Part shown: positions 11,439-23,270 of the stretch, piece by piece
How positions within the stretch are numbered: position 1 is the stretch's first letter
How the letters are laid out: each line of letters begins with the position of its first letter
From: Nomia melanderi
Lineage: Eukaryota; Arthropoda; Insecta; Hymenoptera; Halictidae
Reading direction: 5' to 3'
Assembly (NCBI RefSeq): GCF_051020985.1
Contig: NC_135008.1
Location: 5,456,001-5,520,000, forward strand
DNA: 64,000 bases
Program-made: the position numbers and the translations under genes
Notes under the pieces: model-generated
The model's database searches: none
Told to the model about the DNA's origin: nothing
Seen by the model: only the letters and a program-made list of their open reading frames with translations

Positions 11439-14400
11439 TCAAAGTAGATTTGCGTTCGATGTAGATTGTCCCTGGCGGGGCAGGCGGCGCGCGAACTGGC
11501 TTTTGGCGAGTACCTCTGCCAACTATCACATTGATAATCCGGTAATGCCGAAGGAATAATTGAGTGATACCAGTGCATACAGGGCGTACCGGGGGTAACT
11601 TCCTATCCCGTGGCTTGTCGGTTCTGGTTTCGACGTGTGCCGAACTGGTAAGCTATGGCGGTGTTCCGCGGCGGCCGAGAGCCGCAGGCTTGATAGAATA
11701 ACTAAGCATTGACTTTCAACGACAAACAGTTGCTCGGAAGTCAATTATTAGCCGACGCCGAGGTAATGCGAACCCTGGCCCCGCCTGGCTTCAGCTTCGG
11801 GGTCGGCGTTCGTGTTACGTGCGACGAGTTCCAGCAAGTTTTCGCGCCCACCCTCGCACCGACGCACACACGTGAGCGCGGGCCGGCGTGCGCGTGCCCG
11901 TATTCACGGCTTCTGAAATTTTTAAAGCCTCGAAATTGTGGCCGACACACCTACGCGCATCCCCGACGGCCGCTATCGCGATGTCCCTGTCCCGTGGTAA
12001 TCGTACTCGTTAAGCGATAATACCACGCACGGCGACCCGTTTCGTTTCGTTACGTTCGCTGTACATTTTCATTACTGGCCGGCCCGCGGAGGGATAAGAT
12101 AATCGGAACGACCGTGTAATTAGATGTACTCTTAGCAGATTAAATTCAATCGCGATTCACGATCACGGGGACGCGACTCCGAGCGCCGCGCGCACGCTTT
12201 CCCTCTTCCCGTTTTTGCACGATAGATAGGATAGATTAATACGTACCCGGCTACGCTCGTTAGCGGAATTTTTCATTAGCGTAATTCGCAGGTTCGTAAG
12301 TGCTTCGCGGAATCTACGCGCCGTCGAATTTCCCTGAACGAACCTGATTGGGCGTATACTTACGGTTTACCTTGTAATCGTTCGGACAACGGTGTTCCTG
12401 GATCCTGGAACGTTCGAATATTTGGAACCCGTGGACCACTAATTTCTGATTAAATGGAATGAGGCCGGTATCACATAGAGGGAACCAATAACATTCTAGT
12501 TTATATAATACATATCTAAATATTCGATTCGGTTGTAACCATCTCGTAAACAGGGAGCGTTCCATGGAGATCATTCTTTAAACGATAACCGAACGGTAAG
12601 TATATAGCAGGGCATAATTTATCGGTGGTTCGGCAACAAATTCGCCGCGATCGATATTGTGAGTACGATGTTCAACCCTGTTTGCCAGACCACTGTATCG
12701 AGGAACGGTGCCCTCAGCCCACAATACTCTTCGGAAGCAAACTTCTCAGTTCCCTTCAGTACATTCCGAGTAGACTGCGAGTAAATTCCCTCTCTCCTCC
12801 GGCAAACATTGTACGCTGCAATCGAAACGTCTCTCTCCTTTTCATGCTGCGCGCACCGGCGCGGTGTTCCGTACACCCGGGCGCCGGCACACGTAAATCT
12901 GAAATCACGCGAACCGTCGAATCACGCCGGCCACCTTTCACCCACGAGTTGTCAGCCTGCGAACGCAAACACCGCGGGCGATATAACTCAGAGAGGGAGA
13001 GACTTTCGATCAGCGATGTATGTCCAGGCAGGGATCGGCCCCCGCCGTTCGCGTTGTTCCGTTGTACTTCCTGTGTCCGCGCTCTTTGAGTCTCCCCGAT
13101 GAGCCCAATTGAATCGGCGCCGGGTTTTCAGCGTAATCCAGCTTTATTGGCGAGCTGCGACAAAGCGGGGCTCGCTTCCTATGCTCTCCTTAATCCTCGC
13201 CGGCGTCAATGGCGTGAAAACTTGAACAGTTCCGAACCCGGCCGCACCACCGACGCCCCGACGGCGTCCACTCGATCCGTGGAGGAGGTGCTCGCGGCCA
13301 TTCAGTAGTCGCTTTTAACGCTGAAAGCGCGCCCGAAGAAGAAAAGCGACGCGCCGCTCCCGGGCCGCGTCGAAACCAGCCACACCGGAAAGTGGACACT
13401 TCTACCCGGAGGATCCGGGGACACGAGGCGTCAAAGTACTCGGACACATTTTCGGAGGTAACCATCGGAAAATCTCGAGAAGTGCGCGGCGAATTGATAA
13501 ATCGTCCGCGGTGAGTGTGTTTTATCGATGTCGTCCTCCTCGGACGAGGATTCCATCGATTTCCCGTTTCCGATTGTTCGGGGACGGAGGCACTAATTAG
13601 CTTTGGGACTCTGTTGGATCTCTCCTTTGGGTGTTTGACAGAGAGTTAGGTATAATTGATCTTTTTCCATCGCTGAGAACGTAAAGGAGATATCCAGCCG
13701 GCCTGTTTTTTCGTGGTTTTTCAAGTTCCGCTCTGCAGAATATCAGAGAAACGTTATCTGCTAATTAGGGACGGGACTTCGTTTGTCCGTGGCAAACAGT
13801 AAGTTACAAATGCGAGGAAGGGAAAACGGATATTACTGAGCGCGTTAAAAGGGTGGCCGCGTGCGTGAAAATGGCCGGAATTATTTGAACATAGCCGTGA
13901 AAGGACGTATTTTCCTCGCGAAATATTCGGTTGCGTCCCAGGCCGGCGCGGCAGCGGCGGCGACGATAATTTTCTATTTTGCCGGTAATAGGGCACCAAA
14001 CGATCAGCACTTTCAACCGGGCTCGTAAGCTCCTTTTCTCCTCCAGCTTGCTCCCTAATCCTTCACCCTCTTTCTCTCCTCGCGCTCTATTCAACCTCCA
14101 CGAAAATTCTTTCAGCGGAGGCGGCCGCTCTCCGTTTTATCTCTTTCGACGATGTGCTCGACGTTTAAATACTTGGAGCACAGTTCACCCACGTATGGAC
14201 GGGGGCGGCGGGGGGTTCGGCCTCGAAGCGTGACTCTTTATCCGTCTCTTGTCTCCCGCGTAATGCTGCTCCCGTGATTTTTAGCGGTGATACCGCGCGA
14301 GCGGCGCGCGCTTCTCCTCCAGATCGCCGGCGAGTATTAAACCGGGAAGAATGCGAGCGCCGAAAGCGCTTTCGTCCGCTTCCGTTTTAATTCGCACGCT

Positions 14401-14929
14401 CTTTTTCTTCGGGCGTCGCGTCGACGCCGTTGCCGCCCGAGTTTCGCACCTCGAAATCTCACCGGTGTCTTCCGCGGCAACGAAATTATTTTCAGGGGCG
14501 CATTATGGCCCCCTTGGACGCAATGCTCGCCCGTGGAACTTTCATACGGGCTCGTTCTTTATATTGTTAAAAATACGGCGGACACTTAAGGCGGCCTGAG
14601 AGTTACTCCCCGGCTTTATGGTGAATTACATACGGCGAATGGCGCCATTACCGGGCTCCCGGGAGCGCGATCGTCGCGGGGCCGAGTGTTTTTTAGTGGC
14701 GCGTAACAAAAATTCGCGCGGCCATTGTCGCGTTTGTTAGCCTCTCCGGTACCCGCGGCGAATGGATGGTTGTGATTCCGGTCTCGATGAAATAACGCTG
14801 AAGCGCGCGTACTTCTCAATTCTATCGCCGGGGTTTCTCCTGAATTTTTATTCCCTCGAGTCTTTGTAGAATCCGGGCTATGATTGTAGCGGTCGACGTC
14901 TCACTAGCGGACATTTATGTTTCACCTGA
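11439..14929. other. Gene-free stretch
   Basis: GC-rich and CpG-rich throughout, especially 12840-13490 and 13900-14760. Several open frames of 60-150 codons overlap each other in different frames, and none is recognisable. Isolated donor-like sites occur, for example GTAAGTAT near 12595 and GTGAGTGT near 13511, without a matching acceptor or coding exon. Confidence 0.55.
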
Positions 14930-14981
14930 TCTCGAGTTATGATCATGAGCGAGACTCGTCAAAGTAGCGCAAGGGTTTTAA
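14930..14981 (+). repeat. Short dispersed repeat ending in TTAA, copy 2
   Basis: This matches 3546-3593 in the same orientation, with GAGACTCGTCAAAGTAGCGC conserved base for base, then AAGGG and TTTTAA. The upstream half is more diverged (GATCATGAGC against GATCACCATA). Like copy 1 it has no visible left partner, so it looks like the remaining right end of an old element. Confidence 0.55.
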
Positions 14982-17900
14982 CGCTTGGAATCTGGAATAA
15001 CAGTTTCGACTTGAACTGGAAAGAATCGATCGGTTACTATTGGACGGTAATAGGAGCATTTGGCTGTTAACTACACTCAGCGTGAATGATTCACTGGTTG
15101 AAAATTATCGGCGCATTGTCCGGCAGAAAATACCGAATGTTGATAGGAAAGATCCGAACAAAGAACGCGTTATTTTCGCATTATCGAGCATTGTTTCGAT
15201 GGGAACGCCCGCTGCGTTGTAAGCTCGATCGTATTATCGACGGGCGCGCGTCCGCGGATTTATAATAATGTACGCCGCTGTATGTTATTGTGTTTCGGTG
15301 TCGCGCGAGCAGGTCTCGTCCGACTATCTTCGCGTAATAAATTGAGCCTTTGATTTCGAGCCGGTGCACACTTTCTCATCAATAAACTTAATCAATGAGC
15401 ACCGCGCGAAGCCCGCTGATTCCGTTCAACGGGATAATTATTCCAGCAGGACCGTGCATCGGGCGCGACTCGATGGAAACACCGGATTGGTCTTTGTGCT
15501 CGTTCATTTTACATGACCTGGCAGCATTGCGGAACGTTGAAGGGAGCGTAATCGAAGAAAAATAATATCGATTTCCATTTCCCGTAGTCCCGCGTCGATG
15601 CTCCGGAATTATCATTAATAATTCCAGCCGCGCCAATCAAGCCGGTCTTTCCCTCATTGATCACAGCTGGCGAAACTTTCGATTGTACTTACGGCGACTC
15701 GTCGAACTTACGTCGAATTTACACTTCGTCCTGCTATTTTCTAACTAATTAAACTCGGAGAACTCTCGCGGCAAATTGGTCCCGAGTGTCTCTCGATTCT
15801 GGAATTCTAATTATCAACCGCGGCCGGCGTATTTCTAATTCCGCGGACCCGCCGAAGAAACTTATCGATACCGCGCCGTTCAACCGGCTAGCGTGACGTC
15901 ACATCCCACCGGGCGGATTTCATTACGCGCTCAAAGAGATTTGCCCCACGTTTGTTCCGGATAATTAGAAGTCACCGGTAATGAAACGTCTGGGCCGACG
16001 TCGGCACGGAAAACGACGAAAAAACGGCGATGTGCGTGACGCCATTACTCCGCTGCAACTAATTAATTGTCATCTCCGGCTGCAAAACGAAGCCCGCGAT
16101 ACTTATCGCGGCGTGACGTCTCGGCTGCTTCACGTTTCCGATATTATCCCGCTGGTAATTTATTACCGATCGTAACGTTAATTCTTTTTAATCTACGAGC
16201 GGCTCTCACGAAGAATCGACTTCGGTCATCGTCCCGTTGAAATTCATTATCTTCGCCTGCCTCGACGCGCGCGAATCCCATGGATTTCTCGATTCTCGAT
16301 CCGGCGTGCGTTTAACTGTCGAATTTTCGTTTCTATAAATCATAATACGTCTCGAAATCGCAACAGTTTCGCACGAGCGAGCAACGATCGCGAGCGATTC
16401 GCCGGCGCGCTTCGACGGCAGGTGAAACCGATTCCATCGATTTTATCATCGCGAATAAATCTGTAAATAAAATCCGTGGTCGTCGCCGATGTTCCCGGCA
16501 CTCCCTCGGAAAATGATCGTAAAAGCTTTCGTTTGTCGGCCGACTGTTCCCGCCGATCCCCCGGCGCGACGACGACGACGCGTGCACCTACTCGCGAAAG
16601 GAACGTGTGTACTCGGGGAATGGCGCAGGAGTCGTCACACGCGACGCTATCGTAATTTTACACCGACCGGTTAACGGGACGACGGTCTACTGGGTGTTCC
16701 CGCGACTTTATAGCACGAGCTACGCGCGTGCAACATTCATCAAAACGGGGAAGGGGGTAGTAAACCGGCACCCGGAAACGAACTTTATTCCTCGGCGAAG
16801 GTGTTTACTACGACCTGTTATTTGAATCTGCAACTGACCGGCCGAACGTAAGAAATGACAAAGTTGGAGAAGTGCCTGGCTCCGTTCTTTTCTCCTTTTT
16901 GCGAGTTCCGATAAAGTATATAGAAACGGTCGGACCCAGATCAAATCGGAGAGCAGTCGGTTACCGATGAATTTTCCTTTCGTTGGTCGTAAATTGGATT
17001 ATCCCCTGCCGTCGTAAAGGGCACAGATTCCTTAAGATAGTAAACCTCCGTGTAATTCCTTCATGAATTCGATAAACGCGTGAACACGTGAGTCTACTTC
17101 CAAAACGTCAACTGCTATTAGACCGGGGATCTTTATGTATCCTCGCGACACAAAACATATACGAATAATTCAGAGTACTCTCCAGAACATTTGCTAGGAG
17201 AAACTTCACGTTGTAATTATATTTTTTAAAAATATATTCTGAAAAATTCGAATTTGCATAGAGATCCGCATTATGGTCTGAAGCGGATGCTCGGATCTTG
17301 ATATTCTCAGCCCACTTTTCAACGTTATAACGTCTATTCTATCCCCAGTACATCCGACACCTAAATGAACTCCAGAGACAAGAATTCTGTTTGGTGAAGC
17401 ATTTACTATGTACCAACTCCTGCCGGCTGTAGAAAGTTGGCCACTCACGCGGTAGTGGTATCAGTAATGTACCACCGCGCGACCGCAGGTCCCACTCCAC
17501 TCCGATGAAAAGCACACGTGTACGAAATTTGTAGCCCGAACTCCCGAACAGCCCATAGAAAGGGGCCAGGGGGCAGGAAGGGATCGCCGACCCGTAATCT
17601 ACCCTCTTTTTCCCTCCGGAACTCGTGTACAAGGGACTTTACGAAGCTCCGGCCGAAGATCCTCTCGAAGTAATCCATCCTTAAAATAAGCCTGCTCGGG
17701 CAACGGCGGATGCAACGCCGTGTGTGCAACTATTCCCTCCGCCCCCTGCCACATCGAACGCGTTCATCGCAAGAAACGCGCGGTAACCCTCGTTCCTCCG
17801 CATCCAGCTGCCGGTATCCGGTGAGCCGTTAAAAATGGTGACGGCGGGAGCCAGCTGAAAGCTGCCATCGTGATGCACGCGGCCTGTGTTTTTACGATAC

Positions 17901-18221
17901 TCTAAAATGTCATGGGAGTTTAATACTTGTTTGATCGTGCCCGTTTAAGGACTCTGTCTTGCATACAATGCGTGAAAGTTCAGCTATAATGGCTCCCTTC
18001 TACGATCGAACGGCACCGGCGTTTCGATGCACGGATGCTCGAGGTGGCATGCTAACCGGTGACCAGAAATGAACTTTCATTTCGGCGGATCCTAAAACGA
18101 AGTTGTAGGGAACGTAGATTATGCGGTCGTACGGGATGTCGAAAGGCGGAAGGCTGCGGTTTGTTTGCTAAATTGGGAGATTCTCGAGACCGAGCGATAA
18201 TCGTTCGAGCGCGACGTACGT
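14982..18221. other. Gene-free stretch
   Basis: CpG-rich DNA with scattered TAATTA/AATTAATT motifs at about 15740-15840 and 16060. These could be homeodomain-type sites but are far too common to call. No open frame here is recognisable. Confidence 0.55.
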
Positions 18222-18250
18222 TGCGTGCGTGCGCGCGTGCGTGCGTGCGT
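18222..18250. repeat. (GCGT)n tract, strictly alternating pyrimidine-purine
   Basis: Twenty-nine bases alternate T/C with G without a break (TGCGTGCG units with a central GCGCGC). Such tracts are classical Z-DNA-forming sequences. The frames it creates on both strands are repeat artefacts. Confidence 0.85.
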
Positions 18251-20548
18251 CGAGGCTCGCGGAAACGCTGGCGGAACGACTGACGATGACGAGAAGACGC
18301 TGCCAATTCCGCGGGACGTTTACACGAAGGGTCTGTGACGTGTGGGAGGCGAAGCATGACGAATGATCTGTCAGGTGATTACTTGCTCCCGTGCGAGCGG
18401 CCGAGCAAACGGAACGGCAATACTTGATCCACGATTCTGCGAGCCTTTTGAGCACGTGCCAAAAATGCTACCCACGGCCGGCCGCCGTCAATGAACGCGA
18501 AAATCGCTGCAAATCGTTTCGGCCGAACCCCACGGCCGAATGATTCGCGCTGGATACGAGATTCCCGACCTGGGCGTAATGAAAGTTACATCGATGCCGG
18601 GACACGCGAGCACGAGCGCACAGAAAATGTTTATTCCAGATGCGAGGCACGACCCGCAGGATCCTGTTTCAACGGTTTTACGACACCGATCAGAGAAAAT
18701 GAAAAATTAATTTCACCGGAATTATTAAATCGCTGGTTCTCTCGCTGTACCATTTTCACCTGAGACACGAGTCGTCCGACCTGTTGTTCGTTGAAACATT
18801 GTTTACCGGAACAACAGAGCGCTTCCGCAAACGGATTTGCGAACGAAGAGATTTCCATTCGCGCGGCTAATTCTTCGAATTCTACGCGGTGTGCGATAGA
18901 TAATTGAATGTTGTTTCAAGGGTAATTATAGCGCGTCGATCGTCGATCGCTCTACAAAGCCTCAGGATCCCACGATAACATTAGGGCAGTGACTAACGAG
19001 ATTGTTAATCTGGCAACTGCAGAGGCAGTATTGTATACGCGTAATCAAATGCTCCGGCGACGAACGGTGAATGTTAATCGACTCGAAAATAGAAATGAAT
19101 TATCTTGGCCGGATTAAAATCGCCGATGAGGTCCAAATTGAAAATTGCGTTCAACCGCCACGGTAGTTGGATCCCTTGCGGTCGAATCGATCGGCCGTGT
19201 TTGGTCGTAGGAGCGATGAAAATCACTCGAATGCGGATATCCGCTGACCACGGAACGCCACGGAATATTCTCGTCACGTGCATCAGAGAGATACGATATT
19301 GTTAGGCGAATTCGTTCCTTTTCCACGTCTCGTGGCCCCGGTCAGCCGGCATCTTAAGTCCCTTACGTTTTCCATTCTACCCGGCAATGGGGCAAATTGC
19401 ACGGGAGACTTTTACCGATCGCCGGATACGCTGTTGAATCATTGCGTCGAATTTTTCCCCGACTCGAGAAATCGGGATCCCCCGGGAAAATATCGCCGGG
19501 AATAAGTCACACGGGGCGACATACAATTTTCGACGATCCAGATAATGTTCCCGGCCGCCGTAGATAACACTTGACGAGTTCCGCAACCGGATCGCGGCAT
19601 TGTTGCCGCGGTATTGTATCGGCGATCGATCGATCCGTCCGCCGACGCGCGATTTGTCCTCATTATCGACGGTCCCGCGTTTTCCTCGTTTAATCGTCGC
19701 CCGGCATTATCTAATCTGTTCTGCGGGAAACTCGAGTAAGTCGATCGACCATTGTGCAATAAGCGTATTATTATACCAAGAAATCGAATACGCCCTGTGA
19801 CTGGCAAAGATCTCGCGAATCGGGTTTCCGTGATACGACTTTATATTTCCCGTTCACCTGGCCCGATATCACGCGAATGCACCGCGTACGTATTCCGTAT
19901 TCCGAATAACTTCTCGCAAGCACGTCCCCGTTCGCGACGAGGCGGATACCCGGCAGGTAGCTGTGTCAGTTCATAAGCATAATGTCGACGTTCGATCCCG
20001 TTCGATTCAACTTCAATGCGAAAGACGGATTCGGGCTCGGATTCAGATCCGTCCGCGCGCATCGGAGCAAGCCGCCGCTACGCCTTTGAGCGTGATCCAG
20101 CTGCTACGATGTCTTGTCTCATCCGGTTAATGTCAGCGGTCCGGCGACTGTTAATGCGCCCACGCTTTCAAACTGATTCGCTCCGCGGCGGAACGAGAAC
20201 CATCTGAAAAATGAAATTTTCGTCGGTTGGATCGCGGGGAAGCTCGTTTCCTCGATACCTCGCTCGATAAAGATTCCGCGTATCCCACGACGACGCTGAG
20301 ATAATGAGAGCGGATCCGTGGCTTCTGCTCTTCGTGCCCGAGTAAGGACTCTTACTCATCCGTTGGTCTCCGACTGGATTCCTTTGGTCGAACTTTTATC
20401 AATCTTGCCCCGATTTTTCCCAATATACTTCCGTCTTCTATTCGTTTTCTATTCCCATTCTATTAATCGCAACTTTCTAATCCGCGCGAGTGCTCAAACA
20501 CCGAAACACTTTCGATAATTAACCGGAACGTTCGGCCGGCGGATAGAA

Positions 20549-20580
20549 CCGTCCGTCCGTCCGTCCGTCCGTCCGTCCGT
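20549..20580. repeat. (CCGT)8 tetranucleotide microsatellite
   Basis: Eight perfect tandem copies of CCGT. No gene lies nearby. Confidence 0.97.
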
Positions 20581-20901
20581 TGCATCGCGCCCGCCGACAT
20601 TCGGACACCGTTATTTACGCTCTCGCTCGAAAAAGCTCGCAGCCAACGATTGCGGAGGGCACGAAGGGAAAATTGTAAACAAAAAAGGACCGAGCGATAG
20701 GGGGGCCGCGTTATTTACCCGCGCGGCACTTGACACCGTCAGTCTCGTTTCGCCCGGTCGTCGCCGGAACACAGGGGATTCGATTTCGCCTGGCACCGGT
20801 GGATGCGGCAGGGCCGCAAGTAAATTACGCCGGCGAAGTAATAAACTAGAGTGCACGGGTGCAGAGGCGAGCGGCTCACGCCGACACCTATCCGCTCGGC
20901 G

Positions 20902-20925
20902 CGTCTCGTCTCGTCTAGTCTCGTC
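20902..20925. repeat. Short (CGTCT)n tandem repeat
   Basis: About five pentanucleotide units CGTCT with one interruption (CTAGT). It adds to the cluster of simple repeats at 18-23 kb. Confidence 0.75.
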
Positions 20926-21133
20926 ACTTCGCGTTGCGTCGCGGTGCAGCTTCGAACGAATAATCGTCCCTCTCGCGGAGCCACGAGCCCATTCGAGCAC
21001 TCGATGACGCTCGCTGACGTTCTCCCGTCTCTGGTTCTTCAGCCGCACTCGTTCCCCTATCGAAACACGTGGAGAACGTCGACAGGCTCGAAGAAGGTGA
21101 AAAACATGGGCGTGGAGAATGGTGAACGAGTGG

Positions 21134-21199
21134 CGAAAAAAACGAGAGTGAGAGAGGGAGAGAGAGGGAGAGAACGAGAAAGAGAAGAAAGGGAAAAAA
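21134..21199. repeat. Purine-rich (GA)n tract
   Basis: Sixty-six bases are almost entirely purine on the plus strand, with GAGAG repeats in the middle. Long purine tracts of this kind can form triplex structures, and GAGAG is the core of GAGA-factor sites in insects. Binding is inference only. Confidence 0.85.
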
Positions 21200-22029
21200 T
21201 ATCGAAGGGTTTTCCTGCTCTGCGGCGGGCCCGCTCGTCGGGGCTGGTTCTTTGACCTTTGAACCGGAAGTAAAGACCGAATGGTCCGCGCCCACGGCGG
21301 CCACCGTGGCGCACACAGAGGCGCACACGGCTCGAAGCCGCTCCGACGAAGACGGGATGGCTGTTAACGTGTATGCGTGGCGCGCGACAAGGCGGTCGTA
21401 TCGTGCGAGCGGCTGGTTGAGATCCTTTGAAACGCGGGAGAGAAAAATTCATTTCAGCATTTCCAGTTGAAAATGGCATGGCACACGCGGAAAGGAGTTT
21501 CGGCGCGCCGCTGCATATTGGTTCCCATACGCGCGCCTGCTCAGACATCGGTCGCGGCGGTGCTCTGAAAAGGAACGCCGCATACCGAGTTGATATTGCC
21601 GCGCCCTGCACACGGCTTTGGTGAACCGCAAACAATTTGCTAAACGTTCCCTGTCAGCCTCGACGAACGCCGAAGAATACTAGAAATCATTGCCGTTATT
21701 AGTGGTTATGATATTCAGTCGGCCGTGATTCGAGATATGAACTGCTCCCGTTCAACGCGTAAATTAATTGGCACGGCGCACGCTACCGGTAGCTTGTCGA
21801 CGAATTAATGCCACCTTTCGAGAGATTGATTCGCTGTACCGGCGCACTCCGGTCGCGCAACGTCAACGATGACTCGCCGGTTCAGCCCGGCGAGCCCAGA
21901 AATTTGTAGAAAGCTACTGTCAACCCCGTGAAGTAGAACGGGCAGGTTTTATACGGCGTCCAGCGGCCCCGCCGCTCGTCTACGGCCGTTTCATAAATTG
22001 GAAACCATTAAACAATAGTTTTAATGATC

Positions 22030-22325
22030 ACCGGCGAGTCCCTCTAATGAGTCCTCGCGATCCATTTAACCAAGAAATGGCTGGGAGAAAAATTCTCTGC
22101 GGTCAGAGGAGTCGGGCAAGCTTCATAATACCTTAGCTGAATGGACTGATTACAAGGCGGCGCTATAATTTATCCAGTTCACCTGCCCTTGGTAGCTCTC
22201 TTTCATCTACTCGGGCTATAGACCAGTCATCTGGGTACTTCTTGCGCTGCCAGTCCAACCTTAAACCGCAGTCAATAATTTAGTAGAGTTGCGTCAATAG
22301 CCGAGCAAATAGCTGGGCATTTCTC
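22030..22325 (+). repeat. Dispersed repeat A, copy 1
   Basis: About 290 bases align with 56146-56422 in the same orientation. Landmarks shared in order are GAGTC-CTAATGAGTCC-type sequence, CATTTAACC-AGAAATG, GGAGAAAA, TGCGGTC, AGCTTCATA, CTGATTACAAGGCG and AATTTATCCAG. Identity is highest at 22047-22195. The match weakens after 22200 but resumes near 22290 (TTGCGTCAATAGCCG). The copy at 56 kb has an open minus-strand frame here, but this copy has in-frame stops, so I treat the family as a decayed non-coding or ancient transposon-derived repeat. Confidence 0.7.
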
Positions 22326-22731
22326 GATTTAAACACACGTTACTATTTGGAATATTCTACTACTCGAGACATTTTTTCTTATCACTGAAACGGAATATGT
22401 TCTTCCGAGACCTATTTCCAATATAATATCGCAATTGGCAAACTTGGACGAAGCTATAGATAGCCAGACATAGTTGTCACTGCAGAAGTTCTATACCCCT
22501 CCAGTTTGCCATATTTTCTCTGTTTACATTGATGAATTGCCTGAATTGTTTCCCCTCTGCATTATTTCGCATAGTCGGCATACTGGCGCGTACGAAGCAA
22601 GATTTAGTGGGCAAGGGAACGTGGAAGTGGATGGCACGGGGTGGAAAGATAGTCGAGCGGGTGGAAGGAGTAACTTCAAAGAACTCCCGTCATGTTCCCG
22701 CGGCGGGCAGCAGCCTCCGTTAACATATTTT

Positions 22732-22748
22732 CGACTCGACTCGACTCG
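22732..22748. repeat. Short (CGACT)n tandem repeat
   Basis: Three units of CGACT in a row. It is minor and listed for completeness. Confidence 0.7.
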
Positions 22749-23194
22749 AGAGTCCCGCAGCTCTTTTTTGACACTCGTCCCATCTGTTTTCGGTAATCTT
22801 CGTGAAATAGGAGCAAAGCTGGACCTCTGAAGGTATTCGAAGCGTGTCGCGGCGGGAACGGAGCGCGGAACGTTTGCCGGTAGCTGGCGAACACCTACAT
22901 ATTCCGGACAGGCGATTAAATGTTGTCAGAAATTCCTTTCTTTCGCTTACTTTAATTAAGTTCCAGAGGGATCGGAATTCGTCGGTCGGGCAAGTTCGAC
23001 CATGCCGCTCTTACCCGCGGCGCGAGACAAATCGCGGTTTCAAGATTCTTTCGTACCGTTTAGATCCATCACCTACGCCGCTTTAATTAATTCCAGATTG
23101 TCCGCTCGGCCACGTTCTTCCGTTCTTGTTTAGCTTCGGTTAAAGCAGTTCCATGGTTCGTCCCCTTGTCAAACATAGAGACTAGGTCAGTTAA

Positions 23195-23270
23195 CCTCCT
23201 TCCTTCCTTCCTTCCTACCTTCCTTCCTTCCATGGTTCCTTCCTTGCTTCATTCCTCCCTTGCTTCCACG
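23195..23270. repeat. (CCTT)n tetranucleotide microsatellite, interrupted
   Basis: Tandem CCTT units with point interruptions (CCTACC, CCATGG, TTGCTTC) over about 75 bases. The interruptions suggest an old repeat. Confidence 0.9.

Noticed and set aside
21057..21635. Minus-strand frame of 192 codons
   Set aside because: Its middle is the translated purine/pyrimidine tract (Ser-Leu-Pro runs), and no domain is visible.
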